Source: Methanocella arvoryzae MRE50 (lineage in GTDB: Archaea; Halobacteriota; Methanocellia; Methanocellales; Methanocellaceae). Taken from it: a stretch of DNA of 64,000 nucleotides. Numbering within the stretch: position 1 is the stretch's first letter; each line of letters opens with the position of its first letter. A model generated the notes under the pieces. The model was not told the DNA's origin and made no database searches. It saw nothing but the letters and a program-made list of their open reading frames with translations. Position numbers and translations under genes: made by a program. Shown here one piece after another: positions 29,892-38,177 of this stretch. The stretch lies in contig NC_009464.1 of assembly GCF_000063445.1 (NCBI RefSeq), positions 2,976,001 to 3,040,000 of the forward strand, given 5' to 3'.

Positions 29892-30950
29892 TCAAACGCT
29901 CTGCAAGCCTTTTCTGATGCGGCGGATCGTTCCCCTGACCACTGCTGAAGCTTCTCCCCTTGTCTGCCCTGTGGCATTTATAGAGATCAGCGCGTTTCCC
30001 TTCTCGATCACTGTCCCGACAGGCGGGATATCGGCTGTCTCTGGGCTGGACAGGTCCTGCACTACCCTGGTGGTCCTGCCTGCGAACAAGATCGCCCTGT
30101 AGCCGTATTGCTTAATTTTGAACGGCCTGAGCTTGCCGTTGATGGCATCCACGTGCGCCTGAAAGTGGTTTTCTCCGGTGGCCATCTCTACCGCGTCGAG
30201 GCTGCCCTGGAATCGGGGGTTGACCTCCAGCACTTTAGGGCCGTCCTTATTTACGATGAAGTCTATGCCGTTGGTGCCGACCAGGCCGAGGGCCGGGATC
30301 AGCTTCCTGGCGATGTCGAACATCTCATCCTTGAACCTTGTGATATAAGGCGTCACATTGCCGCAGTACGTGTAGCCTGGCTCCACCCCGAGCCATTTCT
30401 TGCCCACCAGAATCTCGTTCACCGATACCGGCATCGCTTCACTGCCGGTGGAGAGCGCGCAGACGCTCAGCGGCGTGCCGGTGACCAGTTCCTGCAGGAA
30501 ATACTCGTCTTCCGGCGGAAGCATCGACTCGTCGTACACCTTGAAGTTCTTATGCCCACCGCCTCCGACTATGGGCTTGGCTATACAGGGGTACCTGACA
30601 TTCTCCCTGGTGTAAATTGCAGGCTGGGGAATGCCGAGCTCTTCGATTTTCCTGGCCAGCCACAACTTATTGCAGACGTTGTGTGCTATCTTTGGGTCGT
30701 TACCCAGAACCATCGACGCCGGCACGTCAGCATCTTCAAAGCCTGCCCCGAGGACGACGTAGTCTACGTCCAGCTTCTTTAAAAAGGGGCGGATGCTGGA
30801 GGGATGATCTTCAAACCTGATGCTGCTCTCTACGCAGCGGAGCAGATCCAGGTCGTCGTAATGGCCCAGTGAGTACACTTTGTATCCTGCACGCCTCGCA
30901 GAGCATGCCGCTACGCGGGAATTGTACCCTACGACGAGGACTGAGCCCAC
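29892..30950 (-). CDS. ATP-grasp carboligase-like protein
   Basis: A 352-residue ATP-grasp enzyme that probably joins a carboxylate to an amine or similar group. The N-terminal domain begins GSVLVVGYNSRVAACSARRAG. The ATP-binding core has PCIAKPIVGGGGHKNF (~130-145). The metal-binding end of the fold is VNKDGPKVLEVNPRFQGSLD (~235-255). I choose GTG 30950 because AGGTAA, which is the end of trm56, lies five bases before it; GTG 30992 or ATG 30986 would overlap trm56. The layout resembles COG2232 proteins; the substrate is unknown. Confidence 0.8.
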   Translation of the reverse strand: MGSVLVVGYNSRVAACSARRAGYKVYSLGHYDDLDLLRCVESSIRFEDHPSSIRPFLKKLDVDYVVLGAGFEDADVPASMVLGNDPKIAHNVCNKLWLARKIEELGIPQPAIYTRENVRYPCIAKPIVGGGGHKNFKVYDESMLPPEDEYFLQELVTGTPLSVCALSTGSEAMPVSVNEILVGKKWLGVEPGYTYCGNVTPYITRFKDEMFDIARKLIPALGLVGTNGIDFIVNKDGPKVLEVNPRFQGSLDAVEMATGENHFQAHVDAINGKLRPFKIKQYGYRAILFAGRTTRVVQDLSSPETADIPPVGTVIEKGNALISINATGQTRGEASAVVRGTIRRIRKGLQSV

Positions 30951-30957
30951 GTTGAGC

Positions 30958-31494
30958 TTACCTGTTTTTGACGACACTCTTGCCATGTTCACTAGGTATT
31001 ATCTTTAGTTCTCCGCCCTTAAACTCATGCATGAGCGACTTGCCTTCCTGCAGCTTATCCATGAACAGGGCGAGAGCGGCAATTTCCGAGTGAGGCTGGT
31101 TGCCGACCGCCACGTTATAGTCCGCCAGGCCGTATATATCGCCAGGCACCTTCTCGGCGCCGACGATGATCATGACGCCCCTGCCTTTAAACTGCTCCTG
31201 TATCTGTTCCAGGCAGCCGGGCAGGTTGATCCCGTACATGGTCAGGTGGACCACAAAGCCGCCCTTTTCTTTCCACTGCCTGATCTCAGACCTGTAGCTG
31301 ACGCCGGCCCTGACCCAGAAGTCGCCGCCCCATGCTGCAGCAACTCTCTGAATGCTCTCTGCCACAGACTTATCGTCTGTCGTCAGCAGCATACCTTTTG
31401 CGCCGAGAGCGCGGGCAGTGAGGCCGACGTGGGTGGTGACTCTGGCATCACGTTCGGGTCTGTGGCCGAGCCGTAGAATAACAATATCCTGCAT
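30958..31494 (-). CDS. trm56: tRNA (cytidine-56-2'-O)-methyltransferase
   Basis: Archaeal SPOUT-class methyltransferase that modifies C56 in the T-loop of tRNAs. The 178-residue protein begins MQDIVILRLGHRPERDARVTTHV, the family signature, and has the SAM-binding knot near IIVGAEKVPGDIYGLADYNVAVGNQPHSE (~115-145). The ATG at 31494 is used, with AGGTGC upstream; a longer in-frame extension to 31566 has no support. It follows rpoL and precedes the ATP-grasp gene in an apparent operon. Confidence 0.92.
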   Translation of the reverse strand: MQDIVILRLGHRPERDARVTTHVGLTARALGAKGMLLTTDDKSVAESIQRVAAAWGGDFWVRAGVSYRSEIRQWKEKGGFVVHLTMYGINLPGCLEQIQEQFKGRGVMIIVGAEKVPGDIYGLADYNVAVGNQPHSEIAALALFMDKLQEGKSLMHEFKGGELKIIPSEHGKSVVKNR

Positions 31495-31585
31495 TTTTTG
31501 CACCTGATAAAAAGAAAGTTTTGTTTGGCGGTACACAGATTTTGTTCTGCTACCGCGCACAAGCACAGGCCGAAGGCCTTAAACC

Positions 31586-31867
31586 TCACGCCTTAGCTTT
31601 CTTCCCAAATATCTTCAGGAAATCGTCGCACTCGTCAGCCAGCTTTTTGGCGGCTACTTTGATGGCGTCGATCGGGTCTTCGCTCTTGTCTGTCCTGACG
31701 TACAGCACCGGGTCGCTGATGCCGGGGAACTCGATGTCGTAGGTGGCGACTTTTACTGCCTTGTCTTCGAGCAGACAGGACTTGAGGGCGTTCATCATCG
31801 TGTGGGATTCGCCCTTGATCTCTACCTGGATTTCCGTGTCAGTCTTGTTGAGAATCTTAATCTCCAT
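31586..31867 (-). CDS. rpoL: RNA polymerase subunit Rpo11 (RpoL)
   Basis: A 93-residue subunit that pairs with Rpo3 to form the assembly platform of archaeal RNA polymerase, like eukaryotic Rpb11. The central motif HTMMNALKSCLLEDKAVKVATYDIEFP is characteristic. A ribosome site AAGGTGAT precedes ATG 31867. It lies nine bases after csl4. Confidence 0.95.
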   Translation of the reverse strand: MEIKILNKTDTEIQVEIKGESHTMMNALKSCLLEDKAVKVATYDIEFPGISDPVLYVRTDKSEDPIDAIKVAAKKLADECDDFLKIFGKKAKA

Positions 31868-31876
31868 ATGATCACC

Positions 31877-32440
31877 TTATATGATGCCTTTGCCGTAGTC
31901 GGACGACAGTTTCCTGGTTTCCCGCCTCTCGCAGTGGGGGCACTTCAGCTTGCCGTTGTCGAACTTGAGCGGAACCCTGCACCTGGAGCACATTGAAGTT
32001 AGCACGCCGAGGCTCTTGTCCACCGTGGACAGCCGCATATTCTTGGTGTCGATAACCCTGGCCTTGACGATGTCCTGGTACCCGAACTCCTGGGCCAGAT
32101 CCTGAACATAAGAGTCCTTCACGTTCGATATGTGGATGGCGGCGGAGGTGTTGCCGGCGATTTCCCGGTCCAGGTGTCCCTTGATCCTCGAAAGCTCCAC
32201 GAGGGCTACCGAACCCTTGATGTCGGTTACCCGGCCGATCACGATGTCGCCTTCCCTGGGTACTGGCGGCGCGTGGACTGCCGGTTCTATGTAGACCGCT
32301 CTCTCTTTCTTGTTGATGGCAATTTTCCCGGTGATGTCGGCGTATATATTTCCGTTCTCCTCGTACGTTCCGCTGCCTGGCAGGTATTCTTCAGAGGTGC
32401 CTACCAGATCGCCGGGCACGACAAAATCATTCTCAGTCAA
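31877..32440 (-). CDS. csl4: Exosome RNA-binding subunit Csl4
   Basis: Cap subunit of the archaeal RNA exosome, which degrades and tails RNA. The 187-residue protein starts at TTG 32440, seven bases after AAGGAGAG. The N-terminal domain (VVPGDLVGTSEEYLPGSGTYEENGNIYA) is followed by an S1 domain (~60-140) and a C-terminal zinc ribbon with CSRC and CPHC (~155-175). It overlaps the upstream methyltransferase by eight bases and precedes rpoL, a known archaeal order. Confidence 0.94.
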   Translation of the reverse strand: MTENDFVVPGDLVGTSEEYLPGSGTYEENGNIYADITGKIAINKKERAVYIEPAVHAPPVPREGDIVIGRVTDIKGSVALVELSRIKGHLDREIAGNTSAAIHISNVKDSYVQDLAQEFGYQDIVKARVIDTKNMRLSTVDKSLGVLTSMCSRCRVPLKFDNGKLKCPHCERRETRKLSSDYGKGII

Positions 32441-33119
32441 CGATATTCTCTCCTTTCTCTACTGCTGCTTCGATCCTGTACAGCTCAACGTCAATGAGCG
32501 CCAGTTCCTTTTTATGGAAGCTATAGGTGTGTCGCATGGGAAACTTGAGCTCGACTACATTCGTCACGGCTCCTCTGCCCTCGACGTAGCTCTCGATAAA
32601 ACTGGCAGAACCTGCGTTGTGTATCGAGTAAACCACGCGCCCTATCTCCAGGGCTTTATCCAGAAAGGGCCTGTCGTTTCCTTTTTCCTGCGCCCCGAAC
32701 GGCGGATTCATGACCACCGTGTCAAAACGGCTGCCTGCGTTCAAGACGACGGCGATTTCAGGGATATTATTGACATCCCTGACGTCACAGTGGACCCAGT
32801 CCACGTCCGTCCCGAGCGATTCTGCATTCGCTTTCGCGACTTCCAACGCCCTAATATCACTGTCAATGCCTATAACCTTTTGCGTGGAGTCCATCCCGGC
32901 GTCGTCCTTCAGTAGTCTCGCCCCGATGGCCAGTATACCTGTCCCGCAGCCGAGGTCGATGACGCTCCCGTCCAGATCGCCGTTCATAAAAGCGAAGTAC
33001 AGAAGGTCGGCAGCTACCACCGCAGGGGTAGCATACTGCTCCTTCGTCACGTCCGGGCGGTCGAACCCTCGCACCTGCTCCAGGAGCATTTCTAGCTTTC
33101 TCTTCTTCATGGCTTCCAT
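32433..33119 (-). CDS. METTL5-like N6-adenine methyltransferase
   Basis: A 228-residue SAM-dependent methyltransferase. VIDLGCGTGILAIGA (motif I, ~55-70) binds SAM, and NPPFG (~145) is the catalytic motif of N6-adenine enzymes. The small-size layout matches METTL5, which methylates an adenine in small-subunit rRNA in eukaryotes; the rRNA target here is inference. ATG 33119 lies ~25 bases from a TATA box (AAATAAAAAT at 33141-33150), suggesting a leaderless start. A longer frame from 33167 would cover this promoter. Confidence 0.82.
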   Translation of the reverse strand: MEAMKKRKLEMLLEQVRGFDRPDVTKEQYATPAVVAADLLYFAFMNGDLDGSVIDLGCGTGILAIGARLLKDDAGMDSTQKVIGIDSDIRALEVAKANAESLGTDVDWVHCDVRDVNNIPEIAVVLNAGSRFDTVVMNPPFGAQEKGNDRPFLDKALEIGRVVYSIHNAGSASFIESYVEGRGAVTNVVELKFPMRHTYSFHKKELALIDVELYRIEAAVEKGENIVD

Positions 33120-33264
33120 GCTAAAAAGAAGCTTGTAAGTATTTTTATTTTCCTGACGGTAATACATTTACGAGCACATGCAGAGTATCTGATGCAATTT
33201 TAATGGCAACGGGCGTCCGCCGGCGTGTCAAATTGCGCGAACGGTTAACGCTCCACTAATCTAC

Positions 33265-33783
33265 ATGTCTGTCATGAGGTATTCGACGATGTTTCTGGTG
33301 GTGGCGGGACTGTGTTTTGCGGCTGTGGTGGCAGCGACTGCCTCCGGTGCGCTGTTGCCTGACCGGACTTACGGGATCGACGATGACGGTACCACCGTCT
33401 CTCTTAAAAAAGGTGAAGCGTTAAGGGTGATCCTGCCGGAGAACCCGACTACGGGCTACTCCTGGGACCTTTCTCTATCAGACGGGCTGTACCTCGTGAG
33501 CGACCGGTATATAGCAGATGATACCGGCTCAAGGCGTGTTGGGGCCGGGGGTATCCATATCTGGGACATCCGGGCCAGGGGAATCGGGCCGCAGCATATC
33601 AACGCCGTATACCGGCGGCCGTGGGAAACGAATGCCGCGCCTGAGAAGACTTTCGACCTAAAAGTCCGGGTAACCGGGGGTGGCGGGCTGAAGTCAGACG
33701 AAGATGGGTGGTGGCGTCTACCTCAGATGTTCCGGCTCTCTATGCTGACAAAGTTCCCGCGGGCGATGCAGATGGTGAACTGA
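33265..33783 (+). CDS. Secreted chagasin-like (I42) protease inhibitor
   Basis: A 172-residue exported protein. The signal peptide spans ~1-30 (MFLVVAGLCFAAVVAATASG). The mature part has NPTTGYSWDL, the first inhibitory loop of chagasin-family cysteine protease inhibitors, followed by GIHIWDIRARG and the RRPWE loop. These loops match inhibitor family I42. It probably blocks papain-like proteases outside the cell, host or self. The region after ~140 has no counterpart. The ATG at 33274 is an alternative start. Confidence 0.85.
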   Translation: MSVMRYSTMFLVVAGLCFAAVVAATASGALLPDRTYGIDDDGTTVSLKKGEALRVILPENPTTGYSWDLSLSDGLYLVSDRYIADDTGSRRVGAGGIHIWDIRARGIGPQHINAVYRRPWETNAAPEKTFDLKVRVTGGGGLKSDEDGWWRLPQMFRLSMLTKFPRAMQMVN

Positions 33784-33789
33784 ACTTAC

Positions 33790-34347
33790 TTACAGCTCTT
33801 TCAGCTTGCTGACGTAGCTGAAGCGCTCGGCGTCCGGTATGTGGAGCATGGCGATTGTCCTGATCTCCATCACCAGGTCCCGCTGTATTTTTAACTCTAC
33901 GTAGGGTACGATATCCCCTTCGCTGCTCTTGTCAGCCTCCATCTCCCGGAATGCCCTGGGCATGTATGTATGAGCATAGCCCTGGATATCGACGAACGCC
34001 CTGTCCACGATGAGCCGGGCGTTCAGCGCCACATATTCCGCCATCCTGATCTCTACCGGGGTGGCCGCCTTTTTCAGGTCCAGCCCTACAAGGCTCAGCT
34101 CTGGCCTGTCGATGCCTTCGCCCTTCAGGGTTCTCTCGAACTCGGAGTAGATCCTCAGGGCTATAGCTTTCAGGAAACTGTCATAAGTCTTCTTGTCCAC
34201 GATGGGCTCCAGCTTGAATTCGTAGTGTGCGAGTGACTCAGAACCTGAGCCATCGGACATTGCCGGTTCCTGGAACTGGAGTACCGTCTGGGCTGAAGTT
34301 TTTTTCTGATGCTTAGTCGAATGGTGCTTCTTGACCGGCACAACCAT
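33790..34347 (-). CDS. Conserved hypothetical protein, 185 residues
   Basis: A soluble protein with a basic, His/Lys-rich start (KKHHSTKHQKKTS), a low-complexity Ser/Gly stretch, then a mixed alpha-beta domain from ~residue 45 (KLEPIVDKKTYDSFLKAIALRIYSEFE). No catalytic motif is visible. The GTG at 34341, seven bases after GGGAGG, is as likely a start as ATG 34347. It is convergent with the chagasin gene and lies close to the RPA pair. I do not recognise the family. Confidence 0.6.
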   Translation of the reverse strand: MVVPVKKHHSTKHQKKTSAQTVLQFQEPAMSDGSGSESLAHYEFKLEPIVDKKTYDSFLKAIALRIYSEFERTLKGEGIDRPELSLVGLDLKKAATPVEIRMAEYVALNARLIVDRAFVDIQGYAHTYMPRAFREMEADKSSEGDIVPYVELKIQRDLVMEIRTIAMLHIPDAERFSYVSKLKEL

Positions 34348-34444
34348 TCCTCCCTTTACCGTAGGCTAGTTAAAGGCTACATAGATAAGAGCTTTGTCGT
34401 GCTTTTAAAAGTCTGAAGGGCATGCGGATAAATCTCGGCTGCTG

Positions 34445-35281
34445 TCAGGCAAGCTTCAGCGATCCGATCTTCGGCTCGTAGCACTGGCCTTTGCTCATGA
34501 GATCGCCGATCGCCTGTTCTATTGTTGCCTCGTCGATGCCGGTATTTTCCATCTCTGCGAGCAGTATCTCGTAGCTTACACCCTCGCCGGCATCCAGCCT
34601 GGCTATCATTTGTAGAATGATGTCTTCCAGGCTCGCATCTTCCGTAGCGGCCGGCTCCGGCTCGATCAGCTTAGAAAGGGCGTCGGTGACCATCTGCTTG
34701 TAGGCTTCCAGAGAATTTTTAGTCATCCCGTAGTGGTCTATAGCTTTAGACACGCCCGAGCCTTCCTCTGTCTGGCGGATCAGGTGCCAGGCCAGCTCTT
34801 CGCCCCGGAGCCCGCTGGCCAGGGCTTTTTCCATGACTGCGATGCGGTCCAGCGTCAGTTTAGCTGTATGATAGGTCCACCTGTCCCGGACGCTGCTGTC
34901 GACGAGGTTGACATCCTCAGGCCTGATTGACGTGTAGTGGGCGCCCGGCTCAGGGCTGAAGACCCTCGCTTTGCCAGCCACGGCAACGTATGCCGGTGTC
35001 TCAATTTCAGAGAGGAATGTCGCAATTTCCTGCTGGTACTGGCCTGCATAGATGGTGAACGCTCCGGTCGGGTCGGCCAGCCTCGCTCTGTAAAGCACCT
35101 GCCCTGCGGAGCCTATGTTCTCCACTTCAGTCAGGACGCCCACCGCGAAGACTCTGTTACACATGGCGCCCGTCGGCGTGATGACGAAATTGGGAGCCCT
35201 GTCGGTGTGCTCGCCATACTGGAGGCTGGCATCGTTGAACTCCCTGGCGAAGACCCTGCGGGCCGTTTCCCTGTCTGTCAC
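34445..35281 (-). CDS. RPA-associated OB-fold protein (COG3390-like)
   Basis: A 278-residue partner of replication protein A. An OB fold lies in residues ~25-130 (VFAVGVLTEVENIGSAGQVLYRARLADPTGAFTIYAG). The C-terminal half is helical with winged-helix-like repeats (SLEDIILQMIARLDAGEGVSYEILL). Archaeal RPA genes are typically followed by such a gene, and its GTG start overlaps the RPA stop here. It likely binds single-stranded DNA or recruits partners at the fork or repair sites. Confidence 0.82.
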   Translation of the reverse strand: MTDRETARRVFAREFNDASLQYGEHTDRAPNFVITPTGAMCNRVFAVGVLTEVENIGSAGQVLYRARLADPTGAFTIYAGQYQQEIATFLSEIETPAYVAVAGKARVFSPEPGAHYTSIRPEDVNLVDSSVRDRWTYHTAKLTLDRIAVMEKALASGLRGEELAWHLIRQTEEGSGVSKAIDHYGMTKNSLEAYKQMVTDALSKLIEPEPAATEDASLEDIILQMIARLDAGEGVSYEILLAEMENTGIDEATIEQAIGDLMSKGQCYEPKIGSLKLA

Positions 35282-36276
35282 CTGATCTCCCCCAGCAGTT
35301 GTTTTGCCATCTCCGGCACGTTATCCGCCGGCCATTCGGCTTCTGTCGCAACGAAGATCTTTCCGAAGTCTCCACTGGTGACGTTACCTCTGACTACCAG
35401 CGGCTTTCCGATGATTCCGGTGTTGATGAGCCCCGCTGCCCTGTCAGGCATACTCCTCAGTTCTTCCAGGCTCATCCCGATCAGGCTTTCCGTGAGCTTC
35501 CGGTCCAGGACACAGATCATCGAGCCTGTACCGTCATCGATGACGGCTTTGATTCGCAGGTCGGGCACGCCTTCCATCCTGCCGTGGGCTCTGCACTGGC
35601 CTTTCTGCATGACTCTGCTGCAGGTCGGGCACCGCTCGATGAGCCCTGAGCCGGGTCGAAGAGACAGGACGTCACCTTCAGTTTCGACATCGGACGCGCC
35701 GTCAGTGCTGGATAAATCCTTCAGCGTGCGGCAGGTTCTCCTGTATGGCGGGACTAATCCATCGTAGGCTTCCAGCACGGTCTTTTCGTTGATGTTGACG
35801 CCCGGCATGCCGTGGAAGCTCTTGACGTAGACGTCCCTGGCCACGATGGCCCTGACGTTGAAAATGTCCGGGATGTCTACCCAGGCGGTAAAGTGTAGTC
35901 TGGCAGTGCTGTCTTCCAGCATGCCGCTGATCACTGTCGCCGGGCCTCTCGGCGTGGAGATCTCCCTGTACTCCGGGTCGATGACGTTAGCGATGATGGT
36001 GATGCCGGCATCCCCCACTCGCAGGTCTTTGAGGGGCTTAGGCGGTTCTTCCGGTACCTGCCGCAGTGCGGAAGGTGCGATAGTCTCCTCTGCCTCGCGC
36101 CTGGCCTTGCCAGCTATGATCGATCGCCTGTGCTTCTTGAGCAGCGACCGCTTAGCCTCCTCCGGGGGGACTTTGTACTCTATTATAAGGAGCGTGAGCT
36201 CACGCTGAAGGGTTTCCCGGTCTACTCCAAGCGCCCGGCTTAGCTCCTCTGCGATGGGCGCGATAGCATCATCCAT
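35278..36276 (-). CDS. rpa: Replication protein A, single-stranded DNA-binding
   Basis: A 332-residue ssDNA-binding protein acting in replication and repair. OB folds are seen at ~65-165 (LRVGDAGITIIANVIDPEYREIST) and ~205-320. A zinc-finger-like Cys/His cluster (CPTCSRVMQKGQCRAHG, ~222-238) lies between them. Start ATG 36276 is set by AGGTGA five bases upstream; GTG 36294 is alternative. It is co-transcribed with the RPA-associated protein. Confidence 0.88.
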   Translation of the reverse strand: MDDAIAPIAEELSRALGVDRETLQRELTLLIIEYKVPPEEAKRSLLKKHRRSIIAGKARREAEETIAPSALRQVPEEPPKPLKDLRVGDAGITIIANVIDPEYREISTPRGPATVISGMLEDSTARLHFTAWVDIPDIFNVRAIVARDVYVKSFHGMPGVNINEKTVLEAYDGLVPPYRRTCRTLKDLSSTDGASDVETEGDVLSLRPGSGLIERCPTCSRVMQKGQCRAHGRMEGVPDLRIKAVIDDGTGSMICVLDRKLTESLIGMSLEELRSMPDRAAGLINTGIIGKPLVVRGNVTSGDFGKIFVATEAEWPADNVPEMAKQLLGEIR

Positions 36277-36394
36277 GCGGTTCACCTGTGCCACATTAAG
36301 GTGTAGCAGTTTAGGAAAAGTTGTCGGACCATAATTAAATATTTATCGTTATCCCGACAATATCCGTCTCGCCCGGACCGTCTCACGGTCCGCA

Positions 36395-36805
36395 TCAGCG
36401 CACGATCCGCAGGTACCGGAGCAACTGAAAGCCGTTGAATGCGAAGAAGCCGATCAGGAGGGCCAGGTATGCCATCTCCAGCGTTTCCAGCGTGCCTTTT
36501 GAAGTGAGGTTGTAAATTTCATAGCCCACATAGAACTGCAGGATCACTCCTGCTGCCATGATAATAAAGTAAAGCATACCCTTGCTCATGGCGGGCTTAT
36601 TCGAGTTCCTGTTATGTTGGTCGATGATCCTGCGCTGCTCTTCGGTCAGGTTCAGGCTTTTAATATATGCCTCGAGCTCCTCGCAGTCCAGCTCATCCTC
36701 CACCCGCGTAGTATGAATGTTCATGCGCCGCTGGTTGATCTCGTCTACTTTCCTGTTGATCAGCTCGATTTTTGCGATAGTATCCGGATCGTACTTCTCT
36801 TCCAT
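36395..36805 (-). CDS. Two-helix membrane protein, 136 residues
   Basis: A protein of unknown function with a long charged, helical N-terminal half (residues ~1-75, probably coiled) and two transmembrane helices (~80-98 and ~108-130). ATG 36805 is chosen; a TATA-like GTATTTATC about 30 bases upstream suggests a leaderless or short-leader message. It is a single gene next to the RPA operon. Confidence 0.65.
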   Translation of the reverse strand: MEEKYDPDTIAKIELINRKVDEINQRRMNIHTTRVEDELDCEELEAYIKSLNLTEEQRRIIDQHNRNSNKPAMSKGMLYFIIMAAGVILQFYVGYEIYNLTSKGTLETLEMAYLALLIGFFAFNGFQLLRYLRIVR

Positions 36806-36903
36806 GGCGGTCAATTATGATAACAGGGTGTGCCGATAAATACCTTCCTGTATATGCCCATACGGGTCGATTAGCTGGCTATGATTAACTGATTGTGAGA
36901 GAA

Positions 36904-36914
36904 GGTCTATATAT
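36904..36914 (+). promoter_or_regulatory. TATA box of the repeat-type surface protein gene
   Basis: tctatatatac about 35 bases before ATG 36944, giving a short leader that includes GTGAT as ribosome site. Confidence 0.5.
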
Positions 36915-36943
36915 ACTGAAGTTTTTTATAATCTTGTGATTTC

Positions 36944-38032
36944 ATGAGGGCCAGGGTATTATTCGTATGCTCGATTATAGTGCTCACTATCATCGCCATG
37001 CTCGCCAGCCCATCGCTGGCGGAATCTCAGAACATCAAATCTGTCAGCGGACAGGTTACGGACGCTACGGGAGCACCTTTGCCCAACGCGACCGTGTCGC
37101 TGGTGGATGCCTCTTACCTGGAGATCGCCCGCACGATCAGCGATAGCGACGGCAATTTCCTCTTCAGCAACGCTGACGATCGAGGTACCGGCTACGTCAA
37201 GGTGATAGTATCCTACGTCCAGGACGGGAAGATGTATAATCTCACCAAAACGCCTGCCACCTGGTATGCCAGTACGCCTGCCGGCGTGAAGATCAGCGCC
37301 GAGGAAACCAGTCTGGCCAGCTATCCCCCGCTGCCCGAGAGCACCCGGCCTGTACAGATTTTCACCGTCGAAGGCCGCGCCGTCGACGTTAACGGAAAGC
37401 CGCTCCCCGGCGCAGAGGTCCACCTCTACGATGGCATCTACAAGGAAATCGGCGTGACCACTACCGATGAAAACGGTAACTTCCGCTTTGACAACGCTTC
37501 GGCTGCATCACCCGGCTGCAAAGTCCAGGTGTTTTACCGGGCAGACGGAAAGGTTTACCACACTAATCTGCAAAACGTGCTATGGTATCCGACCGACACG
37601 GGACTCGTCAAAATCAACGCCCCCGATACGACTTTATACGACTACCCGGAGTCTGAAACCGGGTACGTATGGGGCATTATCACTGACAGTACGGGTAAGA
37701 CTGTGAGCGGCGAAGTCTACCTTTCCGGCGAAGACCGCCACCTGACCATCGAAACCTACCGCTCGGGAAAGGGCACGGCATTCGTATCCCAGGTCCCGGT
37801 CGGCGAATATACTGTGTATGCTGTCCATAAGGGCGACAACGGCACCATGAAATCGTTGCCCGCCAGCATCAAGGTCAACCCGTCCCGCAACTACCTCGAC
37901 TACTCCCCGCTGATACTGGTTGCAGATCAGCCGGTGCCGCCGGAGGACCTCAAGCCAACAGCCCTGATCATAGCGTTAGTGCTCGGCGGGCTGCTCATCT
38001 GCGGCAAGTGGTACGGTCTGAGAAGGCTGTAA
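36944..38032 (+). CDS. Surface protein with three carboxypeptidase-regulatory-like repeats
   Basis: A 362-residue secreted, membrane-anchored protein. The signal peptide is ~1-26. Three beta-sandwich repeats follow: GQVTDATGAPLPNATVSLVD at ~37, GRAVDVNGKPLPGAEVHLYD at ~144, and GIITDSTGKTVSGEVYLSGE at ~245. A C-terminal membrane helix (TALIIALVLGGLLICGKWYG) ends in RRL. It belongs to the same family as the protein at 23167-24144. It probably contributes to the cell envelope or adhesion. Several NxT/NxS sites could be glycosylated. Confidence 0.8.
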   Translation: MRARVLFVCSIIVLTIIAMLASPSLAESQNIKSVSGQVTDATGAPLPNATVSLVDASYLEIARTISDSDGNFLFSNADDRGTGYVKVIVSYVQDGKMYNLTKTPATWYASTPAGVKISAEETSLASYPPLPESTRPVQIFTVEGRAVDVNGKPLPGAEVHLYDGIYKEIGVTTTDENGNFRFDNASAASPGCKVQVFYRADGKVYHTNLQNVLWYPTDTGLVKINAPDTTLYDYPESETGYVWGIITDSTGKTVSGEVYLSGEDRHLTIETYRSGKGTAFVSQVPVGEYTVYAVHKGDNGTMKSLPASIKVNPSRNYLDYSPLILVADQPVPPEDLKPTALIIALVLGGLLICGKWYGLRRL

Positions 38033-38177
38033 GCGCCTTCTCCCATTTTCTTATTGCCGGGCTCAAGCATACATACCAGGCATACATACTATAACCGCTG
38101 ACGGACCCGGGCGTTTGATGCAAAAAGATTTATGTCCGTCACATCATATTACTAAGTCTAACGGGTGACCTTTTCCC

